Assembly (NCBI RefSeq): GCF_000423585.1
Contig: NZ_AUIG01000017.1
Span: 1-64,000 of the forward strand
Source of the DNA: Salinimicrobium xinjiangense DSM 19287
GTDB taxonomy: Bacteria; Bacteroidota; Bacteroidia; Flavobacteriales; Flavobacteriaceae
DNA length: 64,000 bases
Reading direction: 5' to 3'
Numbering within the stretch: position 1 is the first letter of the stretch; each line of letters begins with the position of its first letter. Shown here in pieces: positions 32,683-42,289 of this stretch. Under the pieces are notes generated by a model. It worked only from the letters and a program-made list of their open reading frames with translations, was not told the origin of the DNA and did not search any database. Both the position numbers and the translations under genes were made by a program.

Positions 32683-33621
32683 TTAGAAGAATCTTGGGGA
32701 TACGTTATAACCTTTTGAAAGGCCTAGCAGGTCAAGGTCGAACAACACCATGATCTCATGGGTTCCGTCGTTGAAATCACCCAGGTTTCCTGTAGTATAG
32801 TCATATGCATAACCTATACGAAGCTCCGGAGTAACCCTGAAGTTTACAAGTCCGCTGACGGTTTCATCGAAACGGTATGCCACCCCGGCTTCAAAACGGT
32901 TATAAAGAAGCACGTTTGCAGTAACATCAACCGAAAGAGGAGCTCCTTCCACGGCACGGGCCATAAAGGCAGGTTTTAGTTTCAGGTTTGGGTTAAGATC
33001 GAAGACATAACCTCCTGTTAGGAAGTAATGAATATTTTCCTCACCCAAACGGGCCAATCCTGTTTCGTTCTCCAGGTGTTTTGATGTGAAGATATTTGGT
33101 GCTGAAAGACCAACATAATACTTCTCTCCAAACCAGTAAGCACCTACTCCAAAATTTGGAAATGCCTCGCTTATGTTTTGCATTGCGGGGTCATTAGCCT
33201 CATTTGTTCTAAGTCTGCTAAGGTCGGCATCAAAGAAGGTAACCCCTGCCTTTACTCCAAAAGATAATTTTGAAGATTCAGTAACCGGCAGAACATAAGC
33301 TACGTCTGCGTATAGGTTGTTTTCTTTAACAATGTCACCAATTTCATCATGAACAATGGAAAGACCAACTTCCAGCCTCTCGGTAAGACCGGTATGAGCA
33401 AAGAAATTAGCTGTTTCCGGTGCGCCTTCCATTCCGGCCCATTGATTTCTGTATAGACCTCCCACGTTTAGCATTCCCAGGTCATCTATTGCATAAGCGG
33501 GATTGATCACGCTCATGTTATACATGTATTGGGTATACATTGGGTCTTGTTGTGCATTACCCTTTAGTGAAAAAAGGGCAATGCAAACAACTGTAAAAAT
33601 TTTTATAAAAGAATTTCTCAT
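32683..33621 (-). CDS. PorP/SprF family type IX secretion outer-membrane protein
   Basis: The 312-residue protein carries the family opening QQDPMYTQYMYNMSVINPAY right after a signal peptide ending near GNAQ, and a beta-barrel pattern to its end. PorP/SprF proteins are needed to deliver or anchor partner adhesins with a type B sorting domain, as SprF does for SprB. The partner here is the gene immediately upstream, whose product has such a domain. ATG 33621 is chosen over an in-frame TTG at 33639. Twelve bases separate it from the OmpA/PD40 gene. Confidence 0.93.
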   Translation of the reverse strand: MRNSFIKIFTVVCIALFSLKGNAQQDPMYTQYMYNMSVINPAYAIDDLGMLNVGGLYRNQWAGMEGAPETANFFAHTGLTERLEVGLSIVHDEIGDIVKENNLYADVAYVLPVTESSKLSFGVKAGVTFFDADLSRLRTNEANDPAMQNISEAFPNFGVGAYWFGEKYYVGLSAPNIFTSKHLENETGLARLGEENIHYFLTGGYVFDLNPNLKLKPAFMARAVEGAPLSVDVTANVLLYNRFEAGVAYRFDETVSGLVNFRVTPELRIGYAYDYTTGNLGDFNDGTHEIMVLFDLDLLGLSKGYNVSPRFF

Positions 33622-33641
33622 GTGTTTTGAATATTTCAAAA

Positions 33642-36600
33642 TTATCTGCTTAAGTACAATCTACCTTGAGTAGGTGCGGTTTGTCCATCATTGAAATACA
33701 GGATGTAGAAATATACACCTGCAGGTAGTACTCCGCTTCCAAAAGATCCTTCGGTTGAAACTCCATCCCATTCGGGGGTAGAAGAATTTCCTTTGTAAAC
33801 AGGTTCTCCCCAGCGGTTGTAGATCTCCAGGTTAAAGTTTGGATATTCTGAAGCCAGGTTCTCAATGACAAAACGGTCATTTATTCCATCTCCGTTTGGA
33901 GAAAAGGCCTCAGGGATAATGATCTCGCAAACTTCAAGAGTAACTGTCACCGGCAGTCTTTCAGAACTTTCACATCCGGTAGTAGCATCTGTAGACGCTG
34001 CATAGTAGGTAGTGTTATTTTGCAGTACTGTGGACGAAGGAACTGTTTGTGTTCCTGTAGCCGTAGCATACCAGGTAATCGTTCCCGATCCGGATACATT
34101 TTCCTGAAGGTCTGCAATGGTAGCTCCATCAAATTCACAGAAGACATTTCCTCCCGCTTCAAGCGTAGGAGCAGTGCTGTCTTCAAGAGTTACTTCAATC
34201 ATTGCAGCATCAGACTCACAACCTGCTGTGTTAGTTTGGGTCACATAGTAAGTTCCCTCTGTCAACACATCTGTACCGGCTGCAGGCTCTGTAAGTTCTG
34301 CATTTGTGAACACGTCGAAAGTAGCACCATCTTCTCCTGTAATATCCAGGTCGGCCACGGTAGCACCTTCAACAACACATCCTGTGAAGTCGGTAACTGT
34401 TGGGGCGTCTGGAGTGGTAGAAATTGTAACAGTAACAGAAGGTCTGTCGTCGCAGGTTCCTTCCGCGTCACCGGCAAAATATACGCTTCCATCAACCAGA
34501 GCAGTAGTTGCATCAAGTGGTGTCGCTGCATCTACAGAAGAGTACCAAAGCACTCCTGCAGGTAAAAGATCGGCTATAGTTGGAGCACCGTCACAGAAAG
34601 TTTGTTCTGTTTGAGTTACTTCAGGACAATTTGGTTCTACTGTTCCTACAACTACGGTAACTGTAGCTGATGCTGAACATCCGTTGTCACCTGTCACTGT
34701 ATAGGTGTAAACACCTTCATCGTCTGTTGCGGGATCAAATGTTCCATCAACTTCTTCTCCGCCGAAGGTCCATGTTCCACCTGTCTCCGGAGTTCCTCCA
34801 AGTTCAGCGAATAGATCTACTGTTTCAGTAGCATCTTCTTCAAGGTTCACAGTAGCACTTTGACCGGCATCGGGATTTTCAAGAACTGTTACAGTAAGAA
34901 CAGCAGAGTCTACGCACTGTCCAGTACCTACCGTGTAAGTAGTTGTGAAATCACCGAATCTACTATTGATATTGTATTGGTCGATAATTTGCTGAATAGT
35001 CGGATTGAATGTTCCGTTCCTATCAACTCCAGCCTCAAGAAGATTCAGATAAAGATTTCTAACTCCTGAGTTACTTAAATTTTCAACTTCTGAGTTACAA
35101 ACTTCAATTGAGTTATCTGCCCCGGCGTTTGCGGTATTCTCTCCAACAGTAACTGTGAAATCTGTTGAATCTGTACCTGTGACACATGCGCCCTGATCAT
35201 CTTCGCTAACTGTATAGGTAATTGTGTAATCACCTTCTACAGAAACATCAAGAGCTCCATTGTTTATCTCATTTCCGTCTGCGTCAAAAAATCTACCACC
35301 TTGAGAAGAATCATCCGCTAAATATGCGAATAGATCAAGTGTGTTGTCGCTTACACATACCGTGAAATTGTCGATAGTGCCTGCATTTGCTTCTTCAACG
35401 GCAATTATAGTCACTGTAAGCTGAACAGAGTCTGAACACTCTCCATCAGTAAGGGTATATGTAGTGGTAAAGTCTCCTAAACCATCTTCATCAGCCTGAT
35501 ACATGGCGGCAATCTGAGCAGCAGTTGGGCTTAAAGTACCGGTTCTGTCAATTCCGGAATCTAGTAGGTTCAAATAGAACTTTCTGATTTCATCCACACT
35601 AGGAAAGGTTGCCTGAACATCGGTTTCACAAACTGTAGTACTTGTATCTGTTCCTGCATCCACCACACCCTCGCAAGGATCTGTTGGATCTGTAGTTACG
35701 TTAACTGTAACAGTAGCTGAATCCATACAAGTTTCATAACCTACGGTGTAGGTGAAAGTACCTGCTTCATCTGTAGCCGGATCAAAAGTCCCATTTCCGG
35801 AACTCCAGACTCCGCCTTGTTGAGCATCTGGACCAAGTAGAGCGAAAAGATCTACCGGAGCATCATCTTCATTAACGGTAAAAGTTGCATCCTCTCCCGC
35901 ATTAGCATCAGTAACAATGTTCACAGTCAGCTCATATGAATCTCCATTTACTGTATAAACAGTTGTAAATTCTCCCAAACCATCTTCATCTGCCTGATAC
36001 ATTTCAGAAATTTGTTGTGGAGTAGGATTAAATGTTCCGGTAGTAGGTACACCCGACGGGAGCAGCCTTAAATAGAACTTCCTTATTTCGTCGAAACTTG
36101 GGAAGAGAGTATCTACATCTCCTTCACAAACTATGGCATAACCGGTACCTGGTGTGGTAGGATCTGTTGGATCTGTCGGATCTGTTGTTACATTTACAGT
36201 AACAGTAGCTGAATCCATACAAGTTTCATAACCTACGGTGTAGGTGAAAGTGCCTGCTTCATCTGTAGCCGGATCAAAAGTCCCATTTCCGGAACTCCAG
36301 GTTCCACCTTGTTGAGCATCCGGACCAAGCAGAGCGAAAAGATCTACCGGAGCATCATCCTCATTAACGGTAATAGAGGCATCTTCTCCTGCATTAGCTT
36401 CAGTAACAATATTCACTGTCAGCTCGTATGAATCTCCATTTACTGTATATACAGTTGTAAATTCCCCCAATCCGTCTTCATCGGCCTGATACATTTCACT
36501 AATCTGTCTCGGCGTAGGATTAAAAGTTCCATTAGTGGCTACTCCTTCAGGAAGAAGTCTTAAATAAAATTTTCTAATTTCATCATAGCTTGGAAAAAAA

Positions 36601-38528
36601 GTATCTACATCAGCTTCACAAACAATAGCGTATCCCGTTGCATCACCTGGATCTGTAGGATCTACAGGATCAGAGGTAACTGTAACGACAACATCGGCTG
36701 AATCTGTACAGCCGTCTCCAACGGTATAAGTATAAGTTCCCGGTGAATCTGTAGCCGGATCAAAAATTCCATCTCCGGAACTCCATGTTCCGCCTTCCTC
36801 AGCGTTATCTCCCAAAAGGTCGAAAAGGTTAACAGGAGCGTCATCAGAATTTAATGTTATGCTTGCATCCTCGCCGGCATATACATCCTCATATACAGTT
36901 ACTGTAATCTCTGCCTGATCCTCACATACTCCTTCCCCCACAATGTAGGTTGTGGAAACAGTAAATGGATATACTCCGGTATTGTATTTTAAAATAAGTT
37001 CGGCTGCAGGATCTCCGGTAAATGTGCCGTCAGTATCTCTTTCTCCAAAGTAGGAGGCTAAAATGGCATTCATCTCTTCTTCTGACTGTGCAGTAGACAG
37101 TTGTACTGCAAGAGCCTCGGCCTCAGACTGACATAGATCTGCGTCAACATCCGCACCTGCATTAGCCGTGCAAGGAGCGACTATAATGGTAAATGTGGCA
37201 GAATCGCTACCCACAATACAACCGGAAGTTTCATCTACAGTATAAGTAACAGTATAAGTTCCTTCTCCTTCGGCTGCAGGATCGAAATTGCCATCGGGAT
37301 ATTCAACAAAGAATCCCGTTTCAATTGCACCTACTCCAGAAATATAGTTGTATAGATCTATAGCAGAATCGTTCAGGTCCAATTCAATTGTAACATCATC
37401 TCCTGCATTGGCATCTAATGCCTCAATAATTGTTATGGTAAGATCTACCTGGTCACAACCTACTGTATATGTTGTGGTGAAATCTCCCAGACCGTCCTCG
37501 TCATTTTGGTATTGATTGGCAAGTTGTTCTGCTGTAGGACTAAATGTTCCGTCAGTTGGAACTCCTTCAGCCAATAACCCTAAAAGATAATTTTCAATGG
37601 CGTCAATACTCGGAAAAGTTTCATCTACATCGAGTTCACAAACAATTCCCGGTTCCGGAGTTCCAAGATCTTGTGGTTCGATAACAGTAACAGTTACTGC
37701 TAGTCTGGCAATACTCTCACAATCTTCACCAACTGCAGATACGTAATAAGTTCTTCCATCTACAAGAGGTGTGCTGGAACTTAATTCTGTTTGGGAAGTT
37801 GCAGTGCTAAAATATCTATTAGTTCCCGTCGCCTCAATGTCTGCAAGAGTCGGATCGTCTATAGCGCAGAATTCCTGTGCTGCCGGTCCGGTGGGAGCTG
37901 GTTCTGAATAAAACTGAACAGTGGTTTTCCTTCTGTTGGTCTCACAATCTCCTTCGGGTGAATATACTGCTGCAAAATAATCAGTATTATTCTGAAGCTC
38001 AGTACCCGCAGGGATAGGATCAGTGGAAGTTCTGCTGTAATACCATCTTACATTGTCTTCGTTTTCAGCGTTTGTTCTCAAATCCTCAATATATAAACCT
38101 GGATTTTCAACATCTGCCACACAAACACCGATAACAGATAATGACTGTTTTCTATTTGCCGAGCTGGTAGGAGTAGTGGAAGCTTTAATTCCTAAAATTT
38201 CAGGTTCGCTTGCAATTTGGACGGTAACTTCCGCACGTGTGCCCTGACAGTTGTCAGAACTTGTTCCAGCATAGTAGGTGCCACTAACTAAGGAGGTAGT
38301 ATTTGGAATTGATGTGGAGGTGGTCTGACTTGAATACCACACTACATCTGTTCCCGTGGTTACTACCAAATCTCCAACAACAGCTTCCTGTGAATCACAG
38401 AAAAACTGTAGGGAATCTCCACTATCTACGGTAGGACAGTCCTGTCCATACATCGTGGTTCCGCTAAATAAAATAAAGGCAAAAAAGAGTAATGGTACTC
38501 TCATTTTACCCAGAGTAAAAATTCGCAT
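33642..38528 (-). CDS. Giant repeat-containing surface adhesin with T9SS type B sorting domain
   Basis: The 1628-residue protein has a signal peptide (residues 1-29), then Ig-like CHU-type domains (about 30-290), a long array of two alternating modules (about 290-1290), further Ig-like domains, and a C-terminal type B sorting domain (about 1536-1628) with PEAFSPNGDGINDRF and FNLEIYNRWGEPVYKG. Module A begins CExDVDxxFPS.DEIRKFYL and has GTFNPT; about six copies occur. Module B has ANAGEDA and GGTWSSG and ends in Thr/Pro/Asp-rich linkers. Two A+B units are nearly identical in DNA. It should be secreted by the T9SS and held at the surface by the downstream PorP/SprF protein. The ligand is unknown. 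Confidence 0.92.
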   Translation of the reverse strand: MRIFTLGKMRVPLLFFAFILFSGTTMYGQDCPTVDSGDSLQFFCDSQEAVVGDLVVTTGTDVVWYSSQTTSTSIPNTTSLVSGTYYAGTSSDNCQGTRAEVTVQIASEPEILGIKASTTPTSSANRKQSLSVIGVCVADVENPGLYIEDLRTNAENEDNVRWYYSRTSTDPIPAGTELQNNTDYFAAVYSPEGDCETNRRKTTVQFYSEPAPTGPAAQEFCAIDDPTLADIEATGTNRYFSTATSQTELSSSTPLVDGRTYYVSAVGEDCESIARLAVTVTVIEPQDLGTPEPGIVCELDVDETFPSIDAIENYLLGLLAEGVPTDGTFSPTAEQLANQYQNDEDGLGDFTTTYTVGCDQVDLTITIIEALDANAGDDVTIELDLNDSAIDLYNYISGVGAIETGFFVEYPDGNFDPAAEGEGTYTVTYTVDETSGCIVGSDSATFTIIVAPCTANAGADVDADLCQSEAEALAVQLSTAQSEEEMNAILASYFGERDTDGTFTGDPAAELILKYNTGVYPFTVSTTYIVGEGVCEDQAEITVTVYEDVYAGEDASITLNSDDAPVNLFDLLGDNAEEGGTWSSGDGIFDPATDSPGTYTYTVGDGCTDSADVVVTVTSDPVDPTDPGDATGYAIVCEADVDTFFPSYDEIRKFYLRLLPEGVATNGTFNPTPRQISEMYQADEDGLGEFTTVYTVNGDSYELTVNIVTEANAGEDASITVNEDDAPVDLFALLGPDAQQGGTWSSGNGTFDPATDEAGTFTYTVGYETCMDSATVTVNVTTDPTDPTDPTTPGTGYAIVCEGDVDTLFPSFDEIRKFYLRLLPSGVPTTGTFNPTPQQISEMYQADEDGLGEFTTVYTVNGDSYELTVNIVTDANAGEDATFTVNEDDAPVDLFALLGPDAQQGGVWSSGNGTFDPATDEAGTFTYTVGYETCMDSATVTVNVTTDPTDPCEGVVDAGTDTSTTVCETDVQATFPSVDEIRKFYLNLLDSGIDRTGTLSPTAAQIAAMYQADEDGLGDFTTTYTLTDGECSDSVQLTVTIIAVEEANAGTIDNFTVCVSDNTLDLFAYLADDSSQGGRFFDADGNEINNGALDVSVEGDYTITYTVSEDDQGACVTGTDSTDFTVTVGENTANAGADNSIEVCNSEVENLSNSGVRNLYLNLLEAGVDRNGTFNPTIQQIIDQYNINSRFGDFTTTYTVGTGQCVDSAVLTVTVLENPDAGQSATVNLEEDATETVDLFAELGGTPETGGTWTFGGEEVDGTFDPATDDEGVYTYTVTGDNGCSASATVTVVVGTVEPNCPEVTQTEQTFCDGAPTIADLLPAGVLWYSSVDAATPLDATTALVDGSVYFAGDAEGTCDDRPSVTVTISTTPDAPTVTDFTGCVVEGATVADLDITGEDGATFDVFTNAELTEPAAGTDVLTEGTYYVTQTNTAGCESDAAMIEVTLEDSTAPTLEAGGNVFCEFDGATIADLQENVSGSGTITWYATATGTQTVPSSTVLQNNTTYYAASTDATTGCESSERLPVTVTLEVCEIIIPEAFSPNGDGINDRFVIENLASEYPNFNLEIYNRWGEPVYKGNSSTPEWDGVSTEGSFGSGVLPAGVYFYILYFNDGQTAPTQGRLYLSR
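35680..36663 (-). repeat. Two tandem 492-bp near-identical units in the adhesin gene
   Basis: Matching landmarks, such as CAGTAGCTGAATCC at 35711 and 36203, are exactly 492 bases (164 codons) apart. Similarity covers about 35680-36171 and 36172-36663, corresponding to residues near 622-950. The DNA match is close enough to indicate recent duplication or gene conversion. A change in copy number would stay in frame. Confidence 0.85.
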
Positions 38529-38578
38529 AGGCTCAAAGTGTTAAATTAAATCGATTTTCATTAAAGGTTTTTACGGTT

Positions 38579-38586
38579 CAAATATA
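38579..38586 (-). promoter_or_regulatory. -7 promoter box for the adhesin operon
   Basis: CAAATATA on the plus strand reads TATATTTG on the minus strand, matching TAnnTTTG about 50 bases before the adhesin start at 38528. No clear -33 element is found. The rest of the 354-bp spacer 38529-38882 has no visible gene. Confidence 0.5.
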
Positions 38587-38882
38587 AATTAATCATTCAT
38601 ATTAAAACTTAAACTCCTGTTAAGGATGGAGTCTAAGGGGGCTCAGCGCAAAGCTGTGTATTTCGTTGAAGTAGGGAGCGTTAAAAGTACAATTTTTTCG
38701 TTAATAAAACATTTTTAGGATTTTTTTTACACATAACTTGTTAACTATTCCCTTCATCGGGAAATTCTTACTCACAGTTGGACCTATTTATCCAGGAATT
38801 GTTACACAATTTTCCATTTCTTTTTCGGTAAATTTCAATTCCCCATCCTTTCTAAACATTTATATTTACTCAAAATTTCAAA

Positions 38883-40238
38883 ATGCATTTACATTTTATT
38901 GCTATAGGAGGCAGTGCAATGCACAATCTGGCTCTGGCATTGCAACAAAAAGGATACAAAATAACCGGCAGTGACGATATGATCTATGAACCATCCCGGT
39001 CCCGACTGGCCAAACAAAATTTGCTTCCAGAAGAATATGGCTGGTTTCCTGAAAAAATTCAGAAAAATGTTGATGCCGTTATTCTGGGAATGCATGCCCG
39101 TAAAGACAATCCGGAGTTGCTGGCAGCTCAGGAGGCCGGTATACCTGTATATTCTTATCCTGAATTTCTTTTTGAACAATCCAAAGAAAAAACCAGAGTG
39201 GTAATAGGAGGTTCTCATGGTAAAACTACTATTACTTCCATGATCTTACACGTGCTAAAATACCATCAAAAGGAGGTTGATTTTATGGTGGGTGCACAAC
39301 TGGAGGGATTTGACACCATGGTACAACTTTCAGACGATACGGATTTTATTGTACTGGAAGGTGATGAATATCTTTCTTCACCCATTGATCCCCGTCCAAA
39401 ATTCCATTTATACCAGCCTAATATTGCATTACTTAGTGGCATTGCATGGGATCATATTAATGTTTTTCCCACTTTTGAAAATTATCTGGATCAATTCAGG
39501 ATTTTTATTGATTCCATTGTAAAAGGAGGAATCCTGGTGTACAACGAGGAAGATCCGCTTTTGAAAAAGCTGGTGGAGGAAACAACCAACACTATCAGAA
39601 AACATCCTTACCGTACTCCCGAATTTCACGTGGATAAGGAACAAACTTTTTTAAATACTCCGGAAGGAGATATGCCTGTAGCAATTTTTGGCGCCCATAA
39701 TCTTCAGAACCTTGCCGGGGCCAAATGGATCTGTCAGCACATGGGAATAGATGAGGAAGACTTTTATGAAGCTATAGCTTCCTTCAAGGGAGCGTCTAAG
39801 CGACTGGAAAAGATCGCAGAATCCAGAAAAGCTATAGTGTACAAGGATTTTGCTCATAGTCCTTCCAAAGTTAAAGCAACTACAGAAGCTGTTAAAGCTC
39901 AATATACCTCTAAACAAGTTCTCGCCTGCCTGGAATTACATACCTATAGTAGCTTAAATTCTGAATTTCTAGAACAATACAAGGATACCCTCGATGCGGC
40001 AGACAAAGCTGTGGTTTTTTTCTCCCCCGAAGCTGTTGAGAATAAAAAACTGGATCCCATTACAGAGGAGCAGATCTTTAATTCTTTTAATAGAAAGGAT
40101 CTTGTGGTCTACACAAATGCCGAGCGCTTCAGAAAATTTCTGAAAGAACAAAATTATCATCAATCAGTGCTACTACTTATGAGCAGTGGAAATTATGGAG
40201 GACTTGACTTTGACGAAATAAAAGACTGGATTAACTAA
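38883..40238 (+). CDS. mpl: Mpl-type UDP-MurNAc peptide ligase
   Basis: Mpl joins recycled L-Ala-gamma-D-Glu-meso-DAP to UDP-MurNAc, sparing new peptidoglycan synthesis. The 451-residue Mur ligase opens with HFIAIGGSAMHNLALALQ, has the P-loop GGSHGKTTITSM near residue 108, and reads ILEGDEYLSS-like (VLEGDEYLSSPIDPRPKF) and GAHNLQNLAGA in the central and C-terminal domains. YKDFAHSPSKVKAT matches Mpl more than MurC, and the SAMHN opening differs from MurC's GIGGxGM. Assignment to Mpl is good but not certain. It is divergent from the adhesin operon. A near-consensus box TATATTTA lies at 38861-38868. Confidence 0.85.
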   Translation: MHLHFIAIGGSAMHNLALALQQKGYKITGSDDMIYEPSRSRLAKQNLLPEEYGWFPEKIQKNVDAVILGMHARKDNPELLAAQEAGIPVYSYPEFLFEQSKEKTRVVIGGSHGKTTITSMILHVLKYHQKEVDFMVGAQLEGFDTMVQLSDDTDFIVLEGDEYLSSPIDPRPKFHLYQPNIALLSGIAWDHINVFPTFENYLDQFRIFIDSIVKGGILVYNEEDPLLKKLVEETTNTIRKHPYRTPEFHVDKEQTFLNTPEGDMPVAIFGAHNLQNLAGAKWICQHMGIDEEDFYEAIASFKGASKRLEKIAESRKAIVYKDFAHSPSKVKATTEAVKAQYTSKQVLACLELHTYSSLNSEFLEQYKDTLDAADKAVVFFSPEAVENKKLDPITEEQIFNSFNRKDLVVYTNAERFRKFLKEQNYHQSVLLLMSSGNYGGLDFDEIKDWIN

Positions 40239-40267
40239 AGGAGCCTCTGCGAATTACTTCCTTTTCT

Positions 40268-40275
40268 TATCTTTA
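40268..40275 (+). promoter_or_regulatory. Possible -7 box for radC
   Basis: TATCTTTA differs from TAnnTTTG only at the last base and ends 14 bases before ATG 40290. It may give radC its own transcript in the 51-bp gap after mpl. Confidence 0.3.
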
Positions 40276-40289
40276 AGGAAATTCGTAAA

Positions 40290-40991
40290 ATGGATTCTGT
40301 AAAATCAACATCTTTTACAATTAAAAATTGGGCAGAAGAAGACAGGCCACGGGAAAAGCTTCTTCAGAAGGGAAGGGAATTTCTCTCTAATGCCGAACTA
40401 CTAGCTATTCTTATTGGTTCGGGCAGTCGCAATGAGACTGCCGTGGAACTTTGTCAAAAGATCCTTGGGAAAGCGGGCAATAATCTTAATGAGCTCGGCA
40501 GACTTTCTGTTAAAGACCTCATGGAGAATAAAGGAATAGGACAGGCTAAAGCTTTGACCATTGTTGCTGCTCTTGAACTGGGACGCAGACGGAGAGCAGA
40601 AGAGGCCCTGGAAAAGAAAAAGATATCCTCAAGTTCATCAGTTTTTGAACTAATGCAACCTGTAATTGGAGAGCTTCCTCACGAGGAATTCCATGTAATC
40701 TATCTTAATAATTCTAATAAGGTTATTGACAGATATGCATTAAGCAAAGGTGGGATTACAGGAACTTTGGTAGATATAAGACTTGCCTTTAAGCAGGCAT
40801 TGCATTTAGGAGCCACAGCCACCATTCTTGTTCACAATCATCCTTCGGGCAATTTAAATCCCAGTGCAGCAGATAAGCAGCTGACGCAGAAATTTAAAAC
40901 CGCGGGAGAAAGTCTTGATATTAAAGTCCTTGACCATATTATAATAACCGAAAAATCTTACTATAGCTTTGCTGATGAAGGCTTGCTATAA
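40290..40991 (+). CDS. radC: RadC family JAMM protein
   Basis: The 233-residue protein has a helix-hairpin-helix region (LGRLSVKDLMENKGIGQAKA) and a C-terminal JAMM/MPN metalloprotease-like domain. The metal motif is HNHPSGNLNPSAAD, together with Glu in PHEEFHVIYLN. Despite its old name, RadC is not established as a DNA repair protein and its biochemical role is unsettled. Length and motif content are normal for chromosomal RadC. It lies between mpl and the deacetylase-like gene. Confidence 0.93.
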   Translation: MDSVKSTSFTIKNWAEEDRPREKLLQKGREFLSNAELLAILIGSGSRNETAVELCQKILGKAGNNLNELGRLSVKDLMENKGIGQAKALTIVAALELGRRRRAEEALEKKKISSSSSVFELMQPVIGELPHEEFHVIYLNNSNKVIDRYALSKGGITGTLVDIRLAFKQALHLGATATILVHNHPSGNLNPSAADKQLTQKFKTAGESLDIKVLDHIIITEKSYYSFADEGLL

Positions 40992-40999
40992 CTCCACTT

Positions 41000-42289
41000 A
41001 TGCTACTGGTCTATACTCAAAAAATTACGCCCCGAATTACTTATGTTTTTAAACATGTTTGCACCCAAATCCTGGGTGTACAAGTTGGTTTTACCTCAAA
41101 AATAGAGGAATTTGTTGCCCATGAGGGAATGAAATTATCTTATGGAAAACAAAATCTCGCTAACGAAGTTTTTATACAAAACGTTGATCTTCTTCTCGAA
41201 CAGGGGATGAGCGATCTGGAAGTGAAGGTGCAGGATTGGGATGGAATTCCCTGCTTTTTTTCAGTAGGGGAAACAAGCTCTGTACCTTTTGACATTTTTG
41301 CTGCTTCTTTTTACCTGCTTAGTCGCTATGAAGAATACCTGCCCCACGTGAAAGATAAGGCCGGAAGATTCCAGGCCAGTGAAAGTGTTGCTTTTCAGGA
41401 GGATTTTCTTGATAAGCCGGTAATAGATATTTGGGCGCACAAATTCAGGAGTCTGCTTAAAGACCGGTTTCCATCTTACGATTTTCCTGAAAAACAGTTT
41501 AAGGCTGAAAATATAATTACAGTAACGGAAGCCTACTGTTATAAGAAAAAAGGGATTGTAAGAGTGGTACTGGGATGGCTGGTAGATTTACTACAGTTAA
41601 AACCCAAGTATGTGCTACACCGGTTGCAGGTAATGCTGAAATTCAAAAAGGATCCCTATGATATTTACTCCCGTCTCATAAGGTTCCTCAAAAAACATAA
41701 AGTGTCAATGACTTTCCTATTCCAGGTGAGTGATTTTTCTACTTATGACAGAAATATTAATCACAATCGTCTGGAATTTCAAAGTTTGATCAAATCTGTT
41801 GCAGACTATGCTGAGGTGGGGCTGCAGCCTGGTTATTACGCCAACCAAAAATTTAAAGTGCTTAAAGAGGAAAAGAAACGCCTGGAGGACATTGTAAAGA
41901 GACCTGTGGTGAGTGCTATCAATAATCATTACAACCTCCTTTTGCCTGATACTTATAATCACATGGTCGAATTGGATTTTAAAAATGATTATTCAATGGG
42001 TTATACCGAAGCCCTGGGCTTTCGGGCAGGAACCTGCACGCCCTTTTTATTTTATGATCTGAATTTTGAAGTTACAACTCCTCTGTTGTTGCATCCATAC
42101 GCCGTCAACATTGAAGCCCTTAATAAAATAAAAGAATCTGAAATAGAGTATAAGGTTCTGGAAATTAAACGACAAATCAAACTGGTAAACGGCCATTTAA
42201 TTTCAATATTTGCAAATACAGATTTTGCAGAATATGCCAATTCTAAAAGAAATTACCGCATTTTAAAACTTGTAAATGAAATTCAATAA
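41000..42289 (+). CDS. Polysaccharide deacetylase-like protein, probably inactive
   Basis: The 429-residue protein belongs to a Bacteroidota family with an N-terminal domain (about 1-165) and a C-terminal NodB-type deacetylase fold. Conserved structural stretches are DYSMGYTEALGFRAGTCTPF (residues 330-349) and NHYNLLLPDTY. As I recall the family, the first metal motif reads TFDID before AYxY; here it is T174-V-T176 before EAYCY. The GLHPSY motif reads GLQPGY (Gln275 for His). If that alignment is right, the metal ligands are gone. It is followed by a nucleotidase gene overlapping by 14 bases. A scaffold or regulatory role is possible. Confidence 0.72.
   Translation: MLLVYTQKITPRITYVFKHVCTQILGVQVGFTSKIEEFVAHEGMKLSYGKQNLANEVFIQNVDLLLEQGMSDLEVKVQDWDGIPCFFSVGETSSVPFDIFAASFYLLSRYEEYLPHVKDKAGRFQASESVAFQEDFLDKPVIDIWAHKFRSLLKDRFPSYDFPEKQFKAENIITVTEAYCYKKKGIVRVVLGWLVDLLQLKPKYVLHRLQVMLKFKKDPYDIYSRLIRFLKKHKVSMTFLFQVSDFSTYDRNINHNRLEFQSLIKSVADYAEVGLQPGYYANQKFKVLKEEKKRLEDIVKRPVVSAINNHYNLLLPDTYNHMVELDFKNDYSMGYTEALGFRAGTCTPFLFYDLNFEVTTPLLLHPYAVNIEALNKIKESEIEYKVLEIKRQIKLVNGHLISIFANTDFAEYANSKRNYRILKLVNEIQ

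Noticed and set aside
34020-34614. Overlapping plus-strand frames of up to 181 codons opposite the adhesin gene
   Set aside because: Cys- and Ser-rich translations of repeat DNA read backwards. No recognisable family; they are shadows of the adhesin repeats.
33642-38528. Regular repeats that could suggest a CRISPR array
   Set aside because: The repeats are long, in frame, diverged and code for protein modules. They lack short identical repeats with unique spacers.
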